Of a DNA stretch of 64,000 nt, positions 16,256 to 25,461 are shown piece after piece; the first letter of the stretch is position 1; each line of letters begins with the position of its first letter. The notes below the pieces were generated by a model, which saw only the letters and a list, made by a program, of their open reading frames with translations, was not told where the DNA came from and ran no database searches. The position numbers and the translations under genes were made by a program. The stretch is from Rhizobacter sp. OV335. Lineage in GTDB: Bacteria; Pseudomonadota; Gammaproteobacteria; Burkholderiales; Burkholderiaceae_C. The stretch lies in contig NZ_FRCQ01000023.1 in assembly GCF_900142965.1 (NCBI RefSeq), positions 33,777 through 97,776 on the forward strand, read 5' to 3'.

Positions 16256-16965
16256 AACCGCTGGCCACGAAGACCGCCCCGCGCGCCAACCCCCGCGAAC
16301 TGACCCGCGCCGAAGGCGCCTACCGCCGCATCAAGGCGGCGATCTTCGACTTCGTGCTGCTGCCCGGCGACGGCTTCACCGAGAGCGACATGGCCGAGCG
16401 GCTCGAGATGTCGCGCACGCCGGTGCGCGAGGCGCTGTTCCGGCTCGAGCTCGAAGGCTATGTGCAGGTGGCCTTCCGCAGCGGCTGGAGCGTGTCGCCG
16501 TTCGATTTCCGCAAGCTGGAGGAGCTGTACGACCTGCGGGTGGTGCTGGAGGCCACCGCGGTCGACCGGCTGTGCGCAGCCGAGCCGATGCCCGACCTGG
16601 GGCTGCTGAAGGCGACCTGGCTGGTGCCCGAGAAGGAGCGCAAGGCCGACACTGCCGAAGTCGCGGCGCTCGACGAGGCCTTCCATGCGACGCTGGTGTC
16701 GGCCGCCGGCAACCTGGAGATGGCGCGCGTGCATGCCGACGTGACCGATGGCATCCGCATCGTGCGCCGGCTCGATTTCACGCAGCCGCCGCGCATCAGC
16801 GCGACCTACGACGAGCACGCGAAGATCCTGAAGGCCATCCTGGCGCGGCGCGCCGACGCGGCCAAGCTGATGCTGCGCACCCACATCGAGGCGAGCAAGG
16901 CCGAGGTGCGCAAGATCACGCTGCACAAGCTGCACAGCGCGCGGCCGGTGGCCGGAGAACTGTGA
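16252..16965 (+). CDS. GntR-family (FCD) transcriptional regulator
   Basis: A 237-residue regulator with an N-terminal winged helix (residues about 20-85: [50 protein letters not shown]) and an FCD ligand domain ([46 protein letters not shown], and a final [10 protein letters not shown]). FCD regulators bind small carboxylates, often through a metal. It is the last gene of the atzF operon, joined by an ATGA overlap. Candidate sites are the related palindromes at 12321-12332 and 29413-29424. Confidence 0.92.
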   Translation: MKPLATKTAPRANPRELTRAEGAYRRIKAAIFDFVLLPGDGFTESDMAERLEMSRTPVREALFRLELEGYVQVAFRSGWSVSPFDFRKLEELYDLRVVLEATAVDRLCAAEPMPDLGLLKATWLVPEKERKADTAEVAALDEAFHATLVSAAGNLEMARVHADVTDGIRIVRRLDFTQPPRISATYDEHAKILKAILARRADAAKLMLRTHIEASKAEVRKITLHKLHSARPVAGEL

Positions 16966-16969
16966 AACG

Positions 16970-16994
16970 CCGTTCGGACTGAGCCTGTCGAAGG
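16970..16994 (+). repeat. Dispersed repeat, copy 2 (inverted relative to 11034-11058)
   Basis: A 25-bp copy beginning CCGTTCGGACTGAGCC and ending TGTCGAAGG. Its reverse complement matches the copy at 11034-11058 in 23 of 25 positions. It starts five bases after the gntR stop. The two copies therefore bracket the lacI-atzFGEH-gntR module almost exactly. Confidence 0.65.
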
Positions 16995-17061
16995 CCCCGT
17001 CACCCACTGCCGTTATGCTTGTCGGCCCCAAAACCCACGCCCACGAAGCGAAGGTGTGCCC

Positions 17062-17928
17062 ATGTGGCTGAAAACGTTGCGGAGCCTGCTGCTCTGTATC
17101 CCGCTGCTGGCGGCGGCCGCGCCTCCGGCCGCCCCGCTGGCCACGCTGACCATCGTCGACGGCGAGGCCGTGCTGATCCGTGAGGCCGCCCGCTTCGCGC
17201 CGGCCGAAGGCGTGCGCCTGCTGCGCGAAGACATCGTCGAGACCGGCACCCAGGGCCGCCTGCTGCGCATCGAGTTCCCCGACGGCCTGATCGCCGACCT
17301 CGGCCCCGCGACCCGGGTGCAGATCGCCCCCAGGCTCGCCGGCCGCGCGCCCGGCCGCTTCTACCTGCTGCAGGGCTGGGTCAAGGTGACGGCGCCAGCC
17401 TCGGCGGCCGGCCCGGTCTTCAACAGCCTGCTGTTCGATGCGACCGCCGTCGCGCAGCGCGCCGTCGTGTCGGTGCAGGCGCAGGATGCCTACGTCTTCG
17501 CCGAGGCCGGCGAGGTCGCCCTCGTCGAGCTGCTCGACGGCCGGCCGCTCGGCAACCTCGCGCTGAAGGGCGAGCAGTTCATGACCCGCGCCGGCGCCCC
17601 GAAGGCCACCGTGGCAGCGCGCCCGAACGCGGCCTTCATCCAGCGCGTGCCGAAGGATTTCCTCGACACGCTGCCGTCGCGGCTGGAGCGCTTCAAGAAC
17701 CGCGAGGTCGAGCCAGCGCGACTCTCGGGCATCGCCTACGACGACGTGGCGGCCTGGATCGATGCCGAGGCCGGCCTGCGGGCGGGGTTCGTGCCGCGCT
17801 GGAAGGGCGAGGCCCGCAACCCGGATTTCCGGCGTGGCCTGGTCGGCACGCTGCGCGCCCACCCGGAGTGGGACCGCACGCTGTTCCCGGAAAAGTACCT
17901 GCCCAAGAAGGTCGAAGCCCGGCCATGA
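17062..17928 (+). CDS. FecR-domain periplasmic protein
   Basis: A 288-residue exported protein. It has an N-terminal signal peptide (LRSLLLCIPLLAAAAPPAA) and a FecR-like beta domain at about residues 30-140 (LTIVDGEAVLIREAARFAPA, LREDIVETGTQGRLLRIEFP, GLIADLGPATRVQI, FYLLQGWVKVTAP). The C-terminal half, including FKNREVEPARLSGIAYDDVA and a helical end, is not recognised. The ATG at 17062 has GAAGG about 7 nt upstream and is preferred to GTG 17056. FecR domains outside iron uptake are common in Burkholderiales periplasmic proteins placed next to sensors. It is followed by a haem receptor and a Ser/Thr kinase on the same strand, suggesting a three-gene signalling unit. Confidence 0.75.
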   Translation: MWLKTLRSLLLCIPLLAAAAPPAAPLATLTIVDGEAVLIREAARFAPAEGVRLLREDIVETGTQGRLLRIEFPDGLIADLGPATRVQIAPRLAGRAPGRFYLLQGWVKVTAPASAAGPVFNSLLFDATAVAQRAVVSVQAQDAYVFAEAGEVALVELLDGRPLGNLALKGEQFMTRAGAPKATVAARPNAAFIQRVPKDFLDTLPSRLERFKNREVEPARLSGIAYDDVAAWIDAEAGLRAGFVPRWKGEARNPDFRRGLVGTLRAHPEWDRTLFPEKYLPKKVEARP

Positions 17929-18007
17929 CGCCGGCGCATGCGTCCGCGCTGTTGCGTCCGTTTCTGCATCCCGTTCGTAAGTCCCGGCACCACCCCCAAG
18001 AGGCCCC

Positions 18008-18877
18008 ATGAAGCTGCTGCTCAAATTCAACCTGGTGTTCCTGATCGTGTTCGCGCTCGGCCTGGGCGCCGCCGGGTACATCGCCCGCGCGCTGCTGCAG
18101 CAGAACGCCCACGACGAAGTGCTGGACCGCGCGCGGCTGCTGATGGAGAACGCGCTGGCGGTCAGCTCCTACACCGCGACGCAGATCGCGCCGCTGCTGG
18201 AGACGCAGATGAAGTACACCTTCCTGCCGCAGTCGGTGCCCGCCTACTCGTCGACCGAGGTGCTGAACACGCTGCGCAAGGACCACCCGGAGTACGCCTA
18301 CAAGCCGGCGATGCTGAACCCGACCAACCCGCGCGACCGCGCGCAGGACTGGGAAGAAGACGTGATCCAGCAGTTCCGCCAGAACCCGGAGCGCAGCGAG
18401 TTCGTCGGCCAGCGCGTGACGCCCACGGGCCCGGTCACCTACATCGCGCGGCCGATCAAGCTGTCGAACCCGGTGTGCCTGCGCTGCCACAGCACGGTCG
18501 ACGCGGCCCCGAAACCGATGGTCGACAAGTACGGCCCGGCCAACGGCTTCGGCTGGACCATGACCGAGGTGCTGGGCGCGCAGATCGTGTCGGTGCCGAT
18601 GTCGGTGCCGCTGGAGCGCGCCGACCGCGCGTTCCGCGTCGTGATGGCGCTGCTGGCCGGCGTGTTCCTGCTGATCGTGCTGGCGCTGAACCTGATGCTG
18701 TGGCAGCTGGTGCTCCGGCCGGTGAGCCGGCTGTCGACGCTGTCGGACCGGGTCAGCCTGGGCGAGCTCGACGCGCCGGAGTTCAACACGAAATCGCGTG
18801 ACGAAATCGGCGTTCTGGCCGAATCCTTCGCCCGCATGCGCAAGAGCCTGGTGCATGCCTTGAAGCTCCTGGAGTGA
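18008..18877 (+). CDS. Tll0287-like haem-binding receptor with HAMP domain
   Basis: A 289-residue membrane receptor. Membrane segments are at about 7-28 and 215-240. The periplasmic region between them is a Tll0287-like (DUF3365) domain: ARLLMENALAVSSYTATQIA, LNTLRKDHPEYAYKPAMLNP, TYIARPIKLSNPVCLRCHST. The c-type haem motif CLRCH is at residues 157-161, and NGFGWTMTEVLGAQIVSVPM closes the domain. A HAMP domain follows (LVLRPVSRLSTLSDRVSLGE) and the protein ends there, so it has no output domain of its own. The kinase gene starts 16 nt later and may supply the output. Ligand or redox sensing by the haem is inferred from family knowledge. Confidence 0.85.
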   Translation: MKLLLKFNLVFLIVFALGLGAAGYIARALLQQNAHDEVLDRARLLMENALAVSSYTATQIAPLLETQMKYTFLPQSVPAYSSTEVLNTLRKDHPEYAYKPAMLNPTNPRDRAQDWEEDVIQQFRQNPERSEFVGQRVTPTGPVTYIARPIKLSNPVCLRCHSTVDAAPKPMVDKYGPANGFGWTMTEVLGAQIVSVPMSVPLERADRAFRVVMALLAGVFLLIVLALNLMLWQLVLRPVSRLSTLSDRVSLGELDAPEFNTKSRDEIGVLAESFARMRKSLVHALKLLE

Positions 18878-18893
18878 AATACCTCGCGCGACC

Positions 18894-20285
18894 ATGAAGC
18901 ACCCTGAGCAACTCGGCAAGTACCCGATCACCGGCGTGATCGGCGAAGGTGCCATGGGCGTGGTGTACAAGGCGTTCGACCCGGTCATCCAGCGGCCGGT
19001 GGCGATCAAGACGATCCGCAAGCACCTGGTGGGCGAGGACCTGTCGGGCTCGTCCACCGCCGAGCGCTTCCGCAACGAGGCGCAGGCGGTCGGGCGCATG
19101 TCGCACCCGAACATCGTGCCGATCTACGAGTACGGCGAAGACGACGACACCGCGTTCATCGCGATGGAATACGTCGAGGGCCGCACGCTGTCGAAGATCC
19201 TGGCCGCGACCCCGCGCCTGCCCGAGGTCGACATCCTGAAGCTGATGGACCAGCTGCTCGATGCGCTGGACTGCGCGCACCGCCACGGCGTGTGGCACCG
19301 GGACATCAAGCCGGCCAACCTGATGGTCACCGCGACCGGGCAGCTGAAGGTGACCGACTTCGGCATCGCCCGCATCGAGTCGCAGGTGCTGACGCAGATC
19401 ACCTCGACCATCGGCACGCCCGGCTACATGGCGCCGGAGCAGTACCTCGGCGAGAACGTGGACCACCGTGTCGACGTGTTCGCGGCCGGCGTGCTGCTGT
19501 ACGGCATGCTCGTCGGGCAGGCGCCGTTCCGCGGTTCGCCCGAGACGGCGATGTACAAGGTGCTGAACGACGAGCCCACCGCGCCGAGCAAGATCGACAT
19601 CGCGCCGCGGCCGCCGTTCTACGACAGCATCGTCGCGAGCGCGATGGCGAAGAAGCCGCAGGCGCGCTTCGCGAGCGCGGCGCTGTTCCGCCAGGCGCTC
19701 GCGAAGCGCGTGCTGCCGACGGACGACGATGAATCGGAAACGACCGTGATCATGGCCCCGCGCGCGGCCGGGCCGGCGTCGGCTGATCCGCACGCGCCGA
19801 CGACGCCGCTGTCGGCCGGGTCGGGCCGCACCACCACGCCGCTGACCGGCTGGGATCCGCAGACGCTGGCGCGCGTCGAACTCGCGCTGGCCTCGTTCGT
19901 CGGGCCGGTGGCGAAGGTGCTGGTGCGCAACGCGGCGCGTTTCAGCACCGACCTGCCGGGCCTGGCGGCCAAGGTCTGCGAGCACCTGGGCAGCGATGCC
20001 GACCGGGCGCGCTTCACCGCGAAGCTGGGCGCGACCGGCACGCAGGCGATGTCGCACCCGGTGAACCCGTCGCTGCCGACCGGGCACCATGCGCTGACCG
20101 ACGAGGTGGTCACGCAGTCGCGCAAGGTGTTGACGGCCCACCTAGGGCCGATCGCGGGGGTGCTGGTGAAGAAGGCGCAAGCCAAGGCGCAATCGCACGA
20201 GCAGTTCATCGCGCTGCTGGCGGAGAACGCGGCGGCGGGGAAAGAGCGCGAGAAGTTGATCGAGGCGCTGCGGCGCGGGGCGTAG
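18894..20285 (+). CDS. Serine/threonine protein kinase (Hanks type)
   Basis: A 463-residue kinase with a complete catalytic domain at about 9-275. It has a Gly-rich loop (GEGAMGVVYKA), Lys39 (VAIK), catalytic Asp137 (HRDIKPANL), DFG Asp155 (VTDFGIAR) and an activation segment (GTPGYMAPEQYLG). Residues about 330-463 form two similar helical halves (LARVELALASFVGPVAKVLV and a later LGPIAGVLVKKAQAKAQSHE), like the C-terminal domain of kinases and FHA proteins in this group. No membrane segment or PASTA repeat is present, so it should be cytosolic and act with the membrane receptor encoded just upstream. All key catalytic residues are present. Confidence 0.92.
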   Translation: MKHPEQLGKYPITGVIGEGAMGVVYKAFDPVIQRPVAIKTIRKHLVGEDLSGSSTAERFRNEAQAVGRMSHPNIVPIYEYGEDDDTAFIAMEYVEGRTLSKILAATPRLPEVDILKLMDQLLDALDCAHRHGVWHRDIKPANLMVTATGQLKVTDFGIARIESQVLTQITSTIGTPGYMAPEQYLGENVDHRVDVFAAGVLLYGMLVGQAPFRGSPETAMYKVLNDEPTAPSKIDIAPRPPFYDSIVASAMAKKPQARFASAALFRQALAKRVLPTDDDESETTVIMAPRAAGPASADPHAPTTPLSAGSGRTTTPLTGWDPQTLARVELALASFVGPVAKVLVRNAARFSTDLPGLAAKVCEHLGSDADRARFTAKLGATGTQAMSHPVNPSLPTGHHALTDEVVTQSRKVLTAHLGPIAGVLVKKAQAKAQSHEQFIALLAENAAAGKEREKLIEALRRGA

Positions 20286-20305
20286 GCGCGCCGGGCTCTG
20301 GCGGG

Positions 20306-20702
20306 TTTCGCCCTGTCGGGCGAGTCACTTTCATTTGAGCCCAAATGAAAGTAACCAAAGCAAAGGGCTTCAATACAACACCATACGGTTCGTTCTGTCC
20401 CGCTGCGGACAACATGGCCGCTTGGGCTGAAGCTCCACCTTGATTGGGATTGTTGGCCGTTCTTCTCCACCCAGCTCGCTGCGCATCGCCCGCATGACAC
20501 GGCCGGTGCGAGACGATGCGAAGCGAGCGAGTCAAGTGGAGAGGGAGAGCAACAATCCCGATCAAGGGCCGATACACAGCGGCGTGTCCGTGTTGTCCGC
20601 AGCGGGACAGAACGAACCGCATGGTGTTGTATTCAAGCGCCTTTGCTTTGGTTACTTTCATTTGGCAAGGCAAATGAAAGTGACTCGCCCGACCGGGCGA
20701 AA
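20306..20702. repeat. Large imperfect palindrome (about 400 bp) with nested hairpins
   Basis: The left arm (about 20306-20455) and right arm (about 20550-20702) are inverted copies with many long identical runs, for example GGTTCGTTCTGTCCCGCTGC and its complement. The outer part of each arm contains its own hairpin: ACTTTCATTTG 20327-20337 with CAAATGAAAGT 20342-20352, and ACTTTCATTTG 20654-20664 with CAAATGAAAGT 20671-20681. The centre is about 95 bp and only weakly symmetrical. It has no transposase gene. The form is that of a MITE or a composite of two REP-like units in opposite orientation. The right arm supplies the last codons and stop of the TrtA-like gene. Confidence 0.75.
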
Positions 20703-21361
20703 TCGAGCGCAGCCCTCACAGCCCGCAGCGACGCCGTCCACCCGACGATCCCACCTTGCGCACGGATCATCGCCAGCGTCGCCGCCTTGAACTGCGGGAA
20801 GTACGAGCCGGTCGCCTCCTCGACCAGCAGGCATTCGTAGCCGCGGTCGTTGGCCTCGCGCATCGTCGTCTGCACGCACACCTCGGTCGTCACGCCGCCG
20901 AAGATCAGCCGCGTGATCTGCTGGTCCTGCAGAACCTCGGCCAGCCGCGTGCCGTAGAACGCGCCCTTGCCCGGCTTCGCGATCACCACGTCGCCGGGCT
21001 GGGGCATCAGCTCGGGCACGAAGCCGGCCCCCGGCTCGCCCTCGATCAGGATGCGCCCCATCGGCCCCGGGTCGCCGATGCGCAGGCTCGGCTTGCCGCG
21101 CAGCCGCTTGGCCGGCGGGCAGTCCGACAGATCCGGCCGGTGGCACTCCTGCGTGTGCACCACCAGCACGCCGATCGCGCGGCACAGCGCGACCAGCTCG
21201 GCCGCCGCCGGCACCACCGGCGCCAGCAGCGACACGTCGTTGCCGAGCGCCGCGCCGAAGCCGCCCGGTTCGATGAAATCGCGCTGCATGTCGATCATCA
21301 CCAGCGCGGTGTGCGCCGGCTCGAACTCGAACGGGCCCGGCAGGGCATCGACCTGGATCAT
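20633..21361 (-). CDS. trtA: Isochorismatase-fold cysteine hydrolase, candidate triuret hydrolase
   Basis: A 242-residue cysteine hydrolase. The triad is Asp24 (VMIDMQRDF), Lys129 ([12 protein letters not shown]) and Cys162 ([20 protein letters not shown]), with the cis-peptide loop GGVTTE. It is a paralogue of the biuret hydrolase in the same operon but differs around the active site ([11 protein letters not shown]). From memory, the nucleophile of Herbaspirillum triuret hydrolase TrtA is also Cys162. Triuret hydrolysis would give carboxybiuret, the substrate of AtzE. RutB-like or other ureide hydrolase activity is the alternative. The ATG overlaps the upstream ATPase stop as TGATG. The last 22 residues and stop are encoded by a repeat arm, so the native C-terminus is probably replaced. 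Confidence 0.7.
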   Translation of the reverse strand: MIQVDALPGPFEFEPAHTALVMIDMQRDFIEPGGFGAALGNDVSLLAPVVPAAAELVALCRAIGVLVVHTQECHRPDLSDCPPAKRLRGKPSLRIGDPGPMGRILIEGEPGAGFVPELMPQPGDVVIAKPGKGAFYGTRLAEVLQDQQITRLIFGGVTTEVCVQTTMREANDRGYECLLVEEATGSYFPQFKAATLAMIRAQGGIVGWTASLRAVRAALDFARSGESLSFALPNESNQSKGA

Positions 21362-22938
21362 CAATGGCTCCCGCCCATGAAGCCGCCGAGGACGTGACGG
21401 TCCGCCTGCAAGGCGTCGGCCTCGTGCACGATGCGCCCCTCGCTCATCACCGCGATGCGGTCCGACAGCGCGAGCAGCTCGTCCAGGTCCTCGCTGATCA
21501 GCAGCACCGCGCCGCCGCGGTTGCGCACGTCCATCAGCCGCTGGTGGATCTCGGCGACCGCCGCAAAGTCGAGCCCGAACACCGGGTTCGAGACGATCAG
21601 CACCTCGGCGTCGTCGCTCAGCTCGCGCGCCAGCACCGCGCGCTGCACGTTGCCGCCGCTCAGCGAACGGATCGGCGCCAGCTCGCCGCGCGTCTTGACG
21701 CCGAACTCGGCAATCAAACGGCGTGCGCGCTCGCGCAGCGCCGACGCGCGCAGCCAGCCGCCGCGCGCCGCGGGAGCGCGGTCGAAGGCGCGCAGGCCGA
21801 TGTTGTCCGAGACGCTCAGCTCGCCGACGCAGGCGTTGCGCAGCGGCTCTTCCGGCAGGCTGCGCACCTTCAGGCGCTGGTTCTGCGCGCGCGTCGCGGC
21901 GAAGCGCTCGCGCTGCTCGCCGTGGCCGACCCACACCTCGCCCGACACGCGCCGGCGCTGGCCGACCAGCGCCTCGGCGAACTCGCGCTGTCCATTGCCC
22001 GAGACGCCGGCCACGCCGACGATCTCGCCCGCATGCACGCTCAGGCTCAGCCCATTGACCGCTGCCTGCCCGCGGTCGCCGTCGACCGTCAGCGACTCGA
22101 TCGTCAACCGCGCCGCGCCGCGTTCCTGCACGGCGCGCTGCGGCGGCGCGAACTCGCGCTTCGCTTCGGCGGCCGTGTCGTCCGCCGCGCCGATCATCTC
22201 CGCTGCCAGCTGCCGCGGATCGGTCTCGGCCACGCGGTGCGCCGCCACCAGCCGCCCGCGGCGCAGCACGCTGACGTCGTCCGCATACGCAGTGACCTCG
22301 CGGAACTTGTGCGTGATCAGCACGATGCTGCAATCGCCCGCATGCGCGCGGTCGCGCAGCAGGCCCAGCACTTCGTCGGCCTCCTGCGGCGTCAGCACCG
22401 AGGTCGGTTCGTCGAGGATCAGCAGCCGCGGCCTCAGCAACAGCTGCTTCAGGATTTCGAGCTTCTGCTTCTGCCCGGCCGACAGCTGCTGCGGCGTCGC
22501 ATCGAGGTCGAGCTTGAACGGCGTGGTCTCGAGGAACGCGGTGAGTTCCTCGCGCACCCGAGGCCAGTGGATGACGGCCGGCAGCCGGCCACGCGCGAGC
22601 AGCAGGTTCTCGGCCACCGTCATGCCGGGCACCACGGTGAAGTGCTGGTAGACCATGCCGATACCGAGCTCGCGCGCGACCACCGGCGACGCGATGTCGC
22701 GCTCGCGGCCGTCGATCAGCACGCTGCCTTCTTCGGCGCGCTGCCAGCCGACGACGCACTTCACCAGCGTGCTCTTGCCGGCGCCGTTCTCGCCGAGCAG
22801 CGCATGCACGGTGCCGGGCCGCACCGCGAGCGACACGCCGTCCAGCGCGGTGAAGGCGCCGAAGCGCTTGGTGAGTTGATACGTGTCGAGCGCCAGCGCA
22901 CCGGTCGCCCGCGGCACCGGGTCCATCGGCGCGGTCAT
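21361..22938 (-). CDS. ABC importer ATPase, double NBD (BMP/nucleoside-type, NupA/YufO-like)
   Basis: A 525-residue protein with two nucleotide-binding domains in tandem. The first has Walker [10 protein letters not shown], signature [11 protein letters not shown] and Walker [12 protein letters not shown]. The second, degenerate half has [10 protein letters not shown], signature LSGGNVQRA and [12 protein letters not shown], where the Walker B Glu is replaced. This arrangement is typical of the ATPase partner of BMP-family importers. Its natural partners are the BMP protein and two permeases at the head of the same operon (26165-29317), five genes away. The start is fixed by an ATGA overlap with the upstream ATPase. 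Confidence 0.9.
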   Translation of the reverse strand: MTAPMDPVPRATGALALDTYQLTKRFGAFTALDGVSLAVRPGTVHALLGENGAGKSTLVKCVVGWQRAEEGSVLIDGRERDIASPVVARELGIGMVYQHFTVVPGMTVAENLLLARGRLPAVIHWPRVREELTAFLETTPFKLDLDATPQQLSAGQKQKLEILKQLLLRPRLLILDEPTSVLTPQEADEVLGLLRDRAHAGDCSIVLITHKFREVTAYADDVSVLRRGRLVAAHRVAETDPRQLAAEMIGAADDTAAEAKREFAPPQRAVQERGAARLTIESLTVDGDRGQAAVNGLSLSVHAGEIVGVAGVSGNGQREFAEALVGQRRRVSGEVWVGHGEQRERFAATRAQNQRLKVRSLPEEPLRNACVGELSVSDNIGLRAFDRAPAARGGWLRASALRERARRLIAEFGVKTRGELAPIRSLSGGNVQRAVLARELSDDAEVLIVSNPVFGLDFAAVAEIHQRLMDVRNRGGAVLLISEDLDELLALSDRIAVMSEGRIVHEADALQADRHVLGGFMGGSH

Positions 22939-23708
22939 GCCTTCATCTCCCGCCGAAAGACTTCCAGCGTGTGCGCCTTCACGCGCACGAAGCGCTCGTC
23001 CGACACCGCCTCCGGCAGCCGCGGCCGCGGCATGTCGAAGGGCACGAACTCGGCGATGCGCGTCGGCCGGCGCGTCAGCAGCAGGATGTGGTCGGCCAGG
23101 AACACCGCGTCTTCCAGGTCGTGCGAGACGATCACCATCGTCACGCCGGTCGCGAGGTGCGCCTCCTGCAGTTTTTCGCGGATGAACAGCGTCATCTCGA
23201 AATCGAGCGCCGAGAACGGCTCGTCGAGGAACATCACCTCCGGCCGCGGCGCCAGCGCCCGCATGATGCACACCGTCTGCATCTGCCCGCCCGACAGCTC
23301 GTACGGGTAGCGCTTCAGGTCGAAGCGGATCTCGAACAGCTTCACCAGTTCGTCGACCCGCTCGCGCACCTGCGCTTCCTTCATGCCCTTGCGGCGCAGC
23401 GGGTAGGCGATGTTGTCCCAGGCGCTGATCCACGGGAACAGCGCATCGCGGTAGTTCTGGAACACGTAGCCGATGTTGGTCTGCTTCAGCGTCTTGCCGT
23501 CGAACAGGATCTCGCCGGCGTCCGGCGGGATCAGCCCGGCGATCATGTTCATCAGCGTGGACTTGCCGCAGCCGTTGGGTCCGAAGATCGACACGATCTC
23601 GCCGCGCGGCAGGTCGAGGTTGAAGTCGGTGTACAGCGGCGCGCCGGCGAACGACTTGCTCAGCCCACGGATCGTCACGTGCGGCAGGTGGAGCACCGGG
23701 CCGCTCAT
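22935..23708 (-). CDS. ABC transporter ATPase (nitrate/sulfonate/taurine type)
   Basis: A 257-residue ATPase with Walker [10 protein letters not shown], signature ELSGGQMQT, Walker [13 protein letters not shown] and switch His in [15 protein letters not shown]. Members of this SsuB/TauB group energise importers with an NMT1-type binding protein, matching the two genes upstream. The start overlaps the permease stop and the stop overlaps the next start (ATGA in both cases). Substrate probably biuret or a related ureide. Confidence 0.9.
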   Translation of the reverse strand: MSGPVLHLPHVTIRGLSKSFAGAPLYTDFNLDLPRGEIVSIFGPNGCGKSTLMNMIAGLIPPDAGEILFDGKTLKQTNIGYVFQNYRDALFPWISAWDNIAYPLRRKGMKEAQVRERVDELVKLFEIRFDLKRYPYELSGGQMQTVCIMRALAPRPEVMFLDEPFSALDFEMTLFIREKLQEAHLATGVTMVIVSHDLEDAVFLADHILLLTRRPTRIAEFVPFDMPRPRLPEAVSDERFVRVKAHTLEVFRREMKA

Positions 23709-24475
23709 GCCTTGCCGCTCCAGTGGATCAGCTTCTTCTCGACCAGCAGGAACGCGAGGTTCAGCAGGTAGCCGAGCGCGCCGGTGATCAGGATCGAGGT
23801 GTACATGTCCTTCACGTTGAAGACCTGCTGCGCATCGATGATGCGGTGGCCGAGGCCGGTCTCGGAGCCGATGAACATCTCGGCGACGATGACGATCACC
23901 AGCGCCATCGACACCGCGCTGCGCAGCCCGACGAAGGTCTGCGCGAGGCTCTCCATCAGCATCACGTCCTTGAACACATGCCAGCGCGACACGCCCATGA
24001 TCTGCGCCGCCATCACCCGCGTCTTCTTCGCGTTCATCACGCCGTACGCGCTGTTGAACAGCACGATCAGCATCGCGCCGAAGCTCGCGATCGCGATCTT
24101 GTTGATGTCGGTGATGCCGAAGATCAGCATGAACAGCGGGATCAGCGCCGAGCTCGGCGTCGAGCGGAAGAAGTCGATCACGAACTCGACGCTGCGGTAC
24201 GCGAGCTCGGAGCTGCCGAGCAGCACGCCCAGCGGCACGCCGATCAGCACCGCGATGCCGAAGGCGGCCAGCGTGCGCCAGAGCGTGGACAGCAGGTCCG
24301 GCAGGATCGCGCCGCTCGTCACCGCACCCCACAGGTAGGCGAGCGTCTCGCCGGGCGGCGGCAGCAGCACCGGCTTGATCCACTTGGCCGAGATCACCAG
24401 CTCCCACAGGCCGAACAGCAGCAGCGGGCCGATCAGCGGCAGCAGCCTTCGGTCCATCAGTCGCGAGACGTTCAT
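23705..24475 (-). CDS. ABC transporter permease (SsuC/TauC type)
   Basis: A 256-residue inner-membrane permease with about six membrane segments (LIGPLLLFGLWELVISAKW, LAAFGIAVLIGVPLGVLLG, LIPLFMLIFGITDINKIAIA, VSMALVIVIVAEMFIGSE, ILITGALGYLLNLAFLLVEK). The EAA loop region is MAAQIMGVSRWHVFKDVMLM. It belongs with the binding protein 17 nt upstream and the ATPase overlapping its 3' end by ATGA. ATG 24475 is the only sensible start, since the open frame further upstream lies antisense in character within the binding-protein gene. Confidence 0.9.
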   Translation of the reverse strand: MNVSRLMDRRLLPLIGPLLLFGLWELVISAKWIKPVLLPPPGETLAYLWGAVTSGAILPDLLSTLWRTLAAFGIAVLIGVPLGVLLGSSELAYRSVEFVIDFFRSTPSSALIPLFMLIFGITDINKIAIASFGAMLIVLFNSAYGVMNAKKTRVMAAQIMGVSRWHVFKDVMLMESLAQTFVGLRSAVSMALVIVIVAEMFIGSETGLGHRIIDAQQVFNVKDMYTSILITGALGYLLNLAFLLVEKKLIHWSGKA

Positions 24476-24492
24476 GGCGCGGCCTCCGGGGG

Positions 24493-25461
24493 TCAGGCGG
24501 TGTAGAGCAGCGGCTTCACCGGCACCGCGCGCGAGAAGATCTTGCGCTCGGTGAACACGTCGAAGAACTTCTGGAAGGCCTCGATGTCGCTCGGCTTGAA
24601 CTCGTTGTAGAGCGTGAAGCCCGACAGCGGCACCTCCTTCACCAGCGACGCGTCGATCGACGTGAAGCCGTCGAGGTGGTTGCGCGACTCCTCGGGGTTC
24701 TTGCGCACATGCTCCACCGCCTTCGCGTACGCGGCGATGTACTTCTTCGCGTCGGCCGGGCGCTCCTTCAGCAGCGTCGTGGTCACGCTGGCTGAGCCGC
24801 CGAACCACGGTGCATCGGCATCGCCGAGCACGTACTTGCTGATCACGCCGGTCTCGAGCACGCGCGTCAGGCCCTTCAGGCGGCCCGCGGTGCCGGTGGG
24901 CTCGAGCGTGTAGACCGCGTCGATCTGCCCGCCGACGAGGGCCGGTACGTGCTGGCCGACCGGCAGCTCGGTGACCTGCGGGCTCGCGACACCGTTCTTC
25001 TCGAGCATGATCTTCGCGAGCGTGACGTTCTGGATGCCGGGGCCGCTGGCGATCCGCTTGCCCTTCAGGTCGGCGAGCGACTTGATCGGGCTGTCCTTCG
25101 CGACGACGAACTCGTCGAGCACCAGCTTGTGGTTCGACGGGTTGCTGCAGATGATCTTGAAGAGGCCGGGCGAGGTGATCTCGGCCAGTGCCAGCACGGC
25201 CGACGCGGTGCCGTTGGCCGAGCCGTGGATGCGGCCGGAGATCATCGCCTCGGCGACCTGCTGGGCGCTGGAGAACTTGACGCCTTCGACATCGAGGCCG
25301 GCCTCCTTGAAGGTGCCGAGCTCGAGGCCAGCGTACAGCGGCAGGCCGCTCGCGATCGGCCAGTAGCCGATCAGGATCTTGTCGTCCGCGGCGCGGGCGA
25401 AGGAGGCCGCGCCGAGCGAGGCGGCAGCGAGGGTTTGCAGGGTGCGGCGGCGGGTGATCAT
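24493..25461 (-). CDS. NMT1/TauA-type periplasmic substrate-binding protein
   Basis: A 322-residue exported protein. The start [20 protein letters not shown] is a twin-arginine-like signal ending at FARAADD. The mature part is an NMT1/SsuA-type binding fold ([64 protein letters not shown] [11 protein letters not shown]). It is translated from an ATG overlapping the biuH stop (ATGA), with GGAG in the 3' end of biuH. Its tight coupling to biuH suggests that it captures the BiuH substrate, by inference biuret. Confidence 0.9.
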   Translation of the reverse strand: MITRRRTLQTLAAASLGAASFARAADDKILIGYWPIASGLPLYAGLELGTFKEAGLDVEGVKFSSAQQVAEAMISGRIHGSANGTASAVLALAEITSPGLFKIICSNPSNHKLVLDEFVVAKDSPIKSLADLKGKRIASGPGIQNVTLAKIMLEKNGVASPQVTELPVGQHVPALVGGQIDAVYTLEPTGTAGRLKGLTRVLETGVISKYVLGDADAPWFGGSASVTTTLLKERPADAKKYIAAYAKAVEHVRKNPEESRNHLDGFTSIDASLVKEVPLSGFTLYNEFKPSDIEAFQKFFDVFTERKIFSRAVPVKPLLYTA

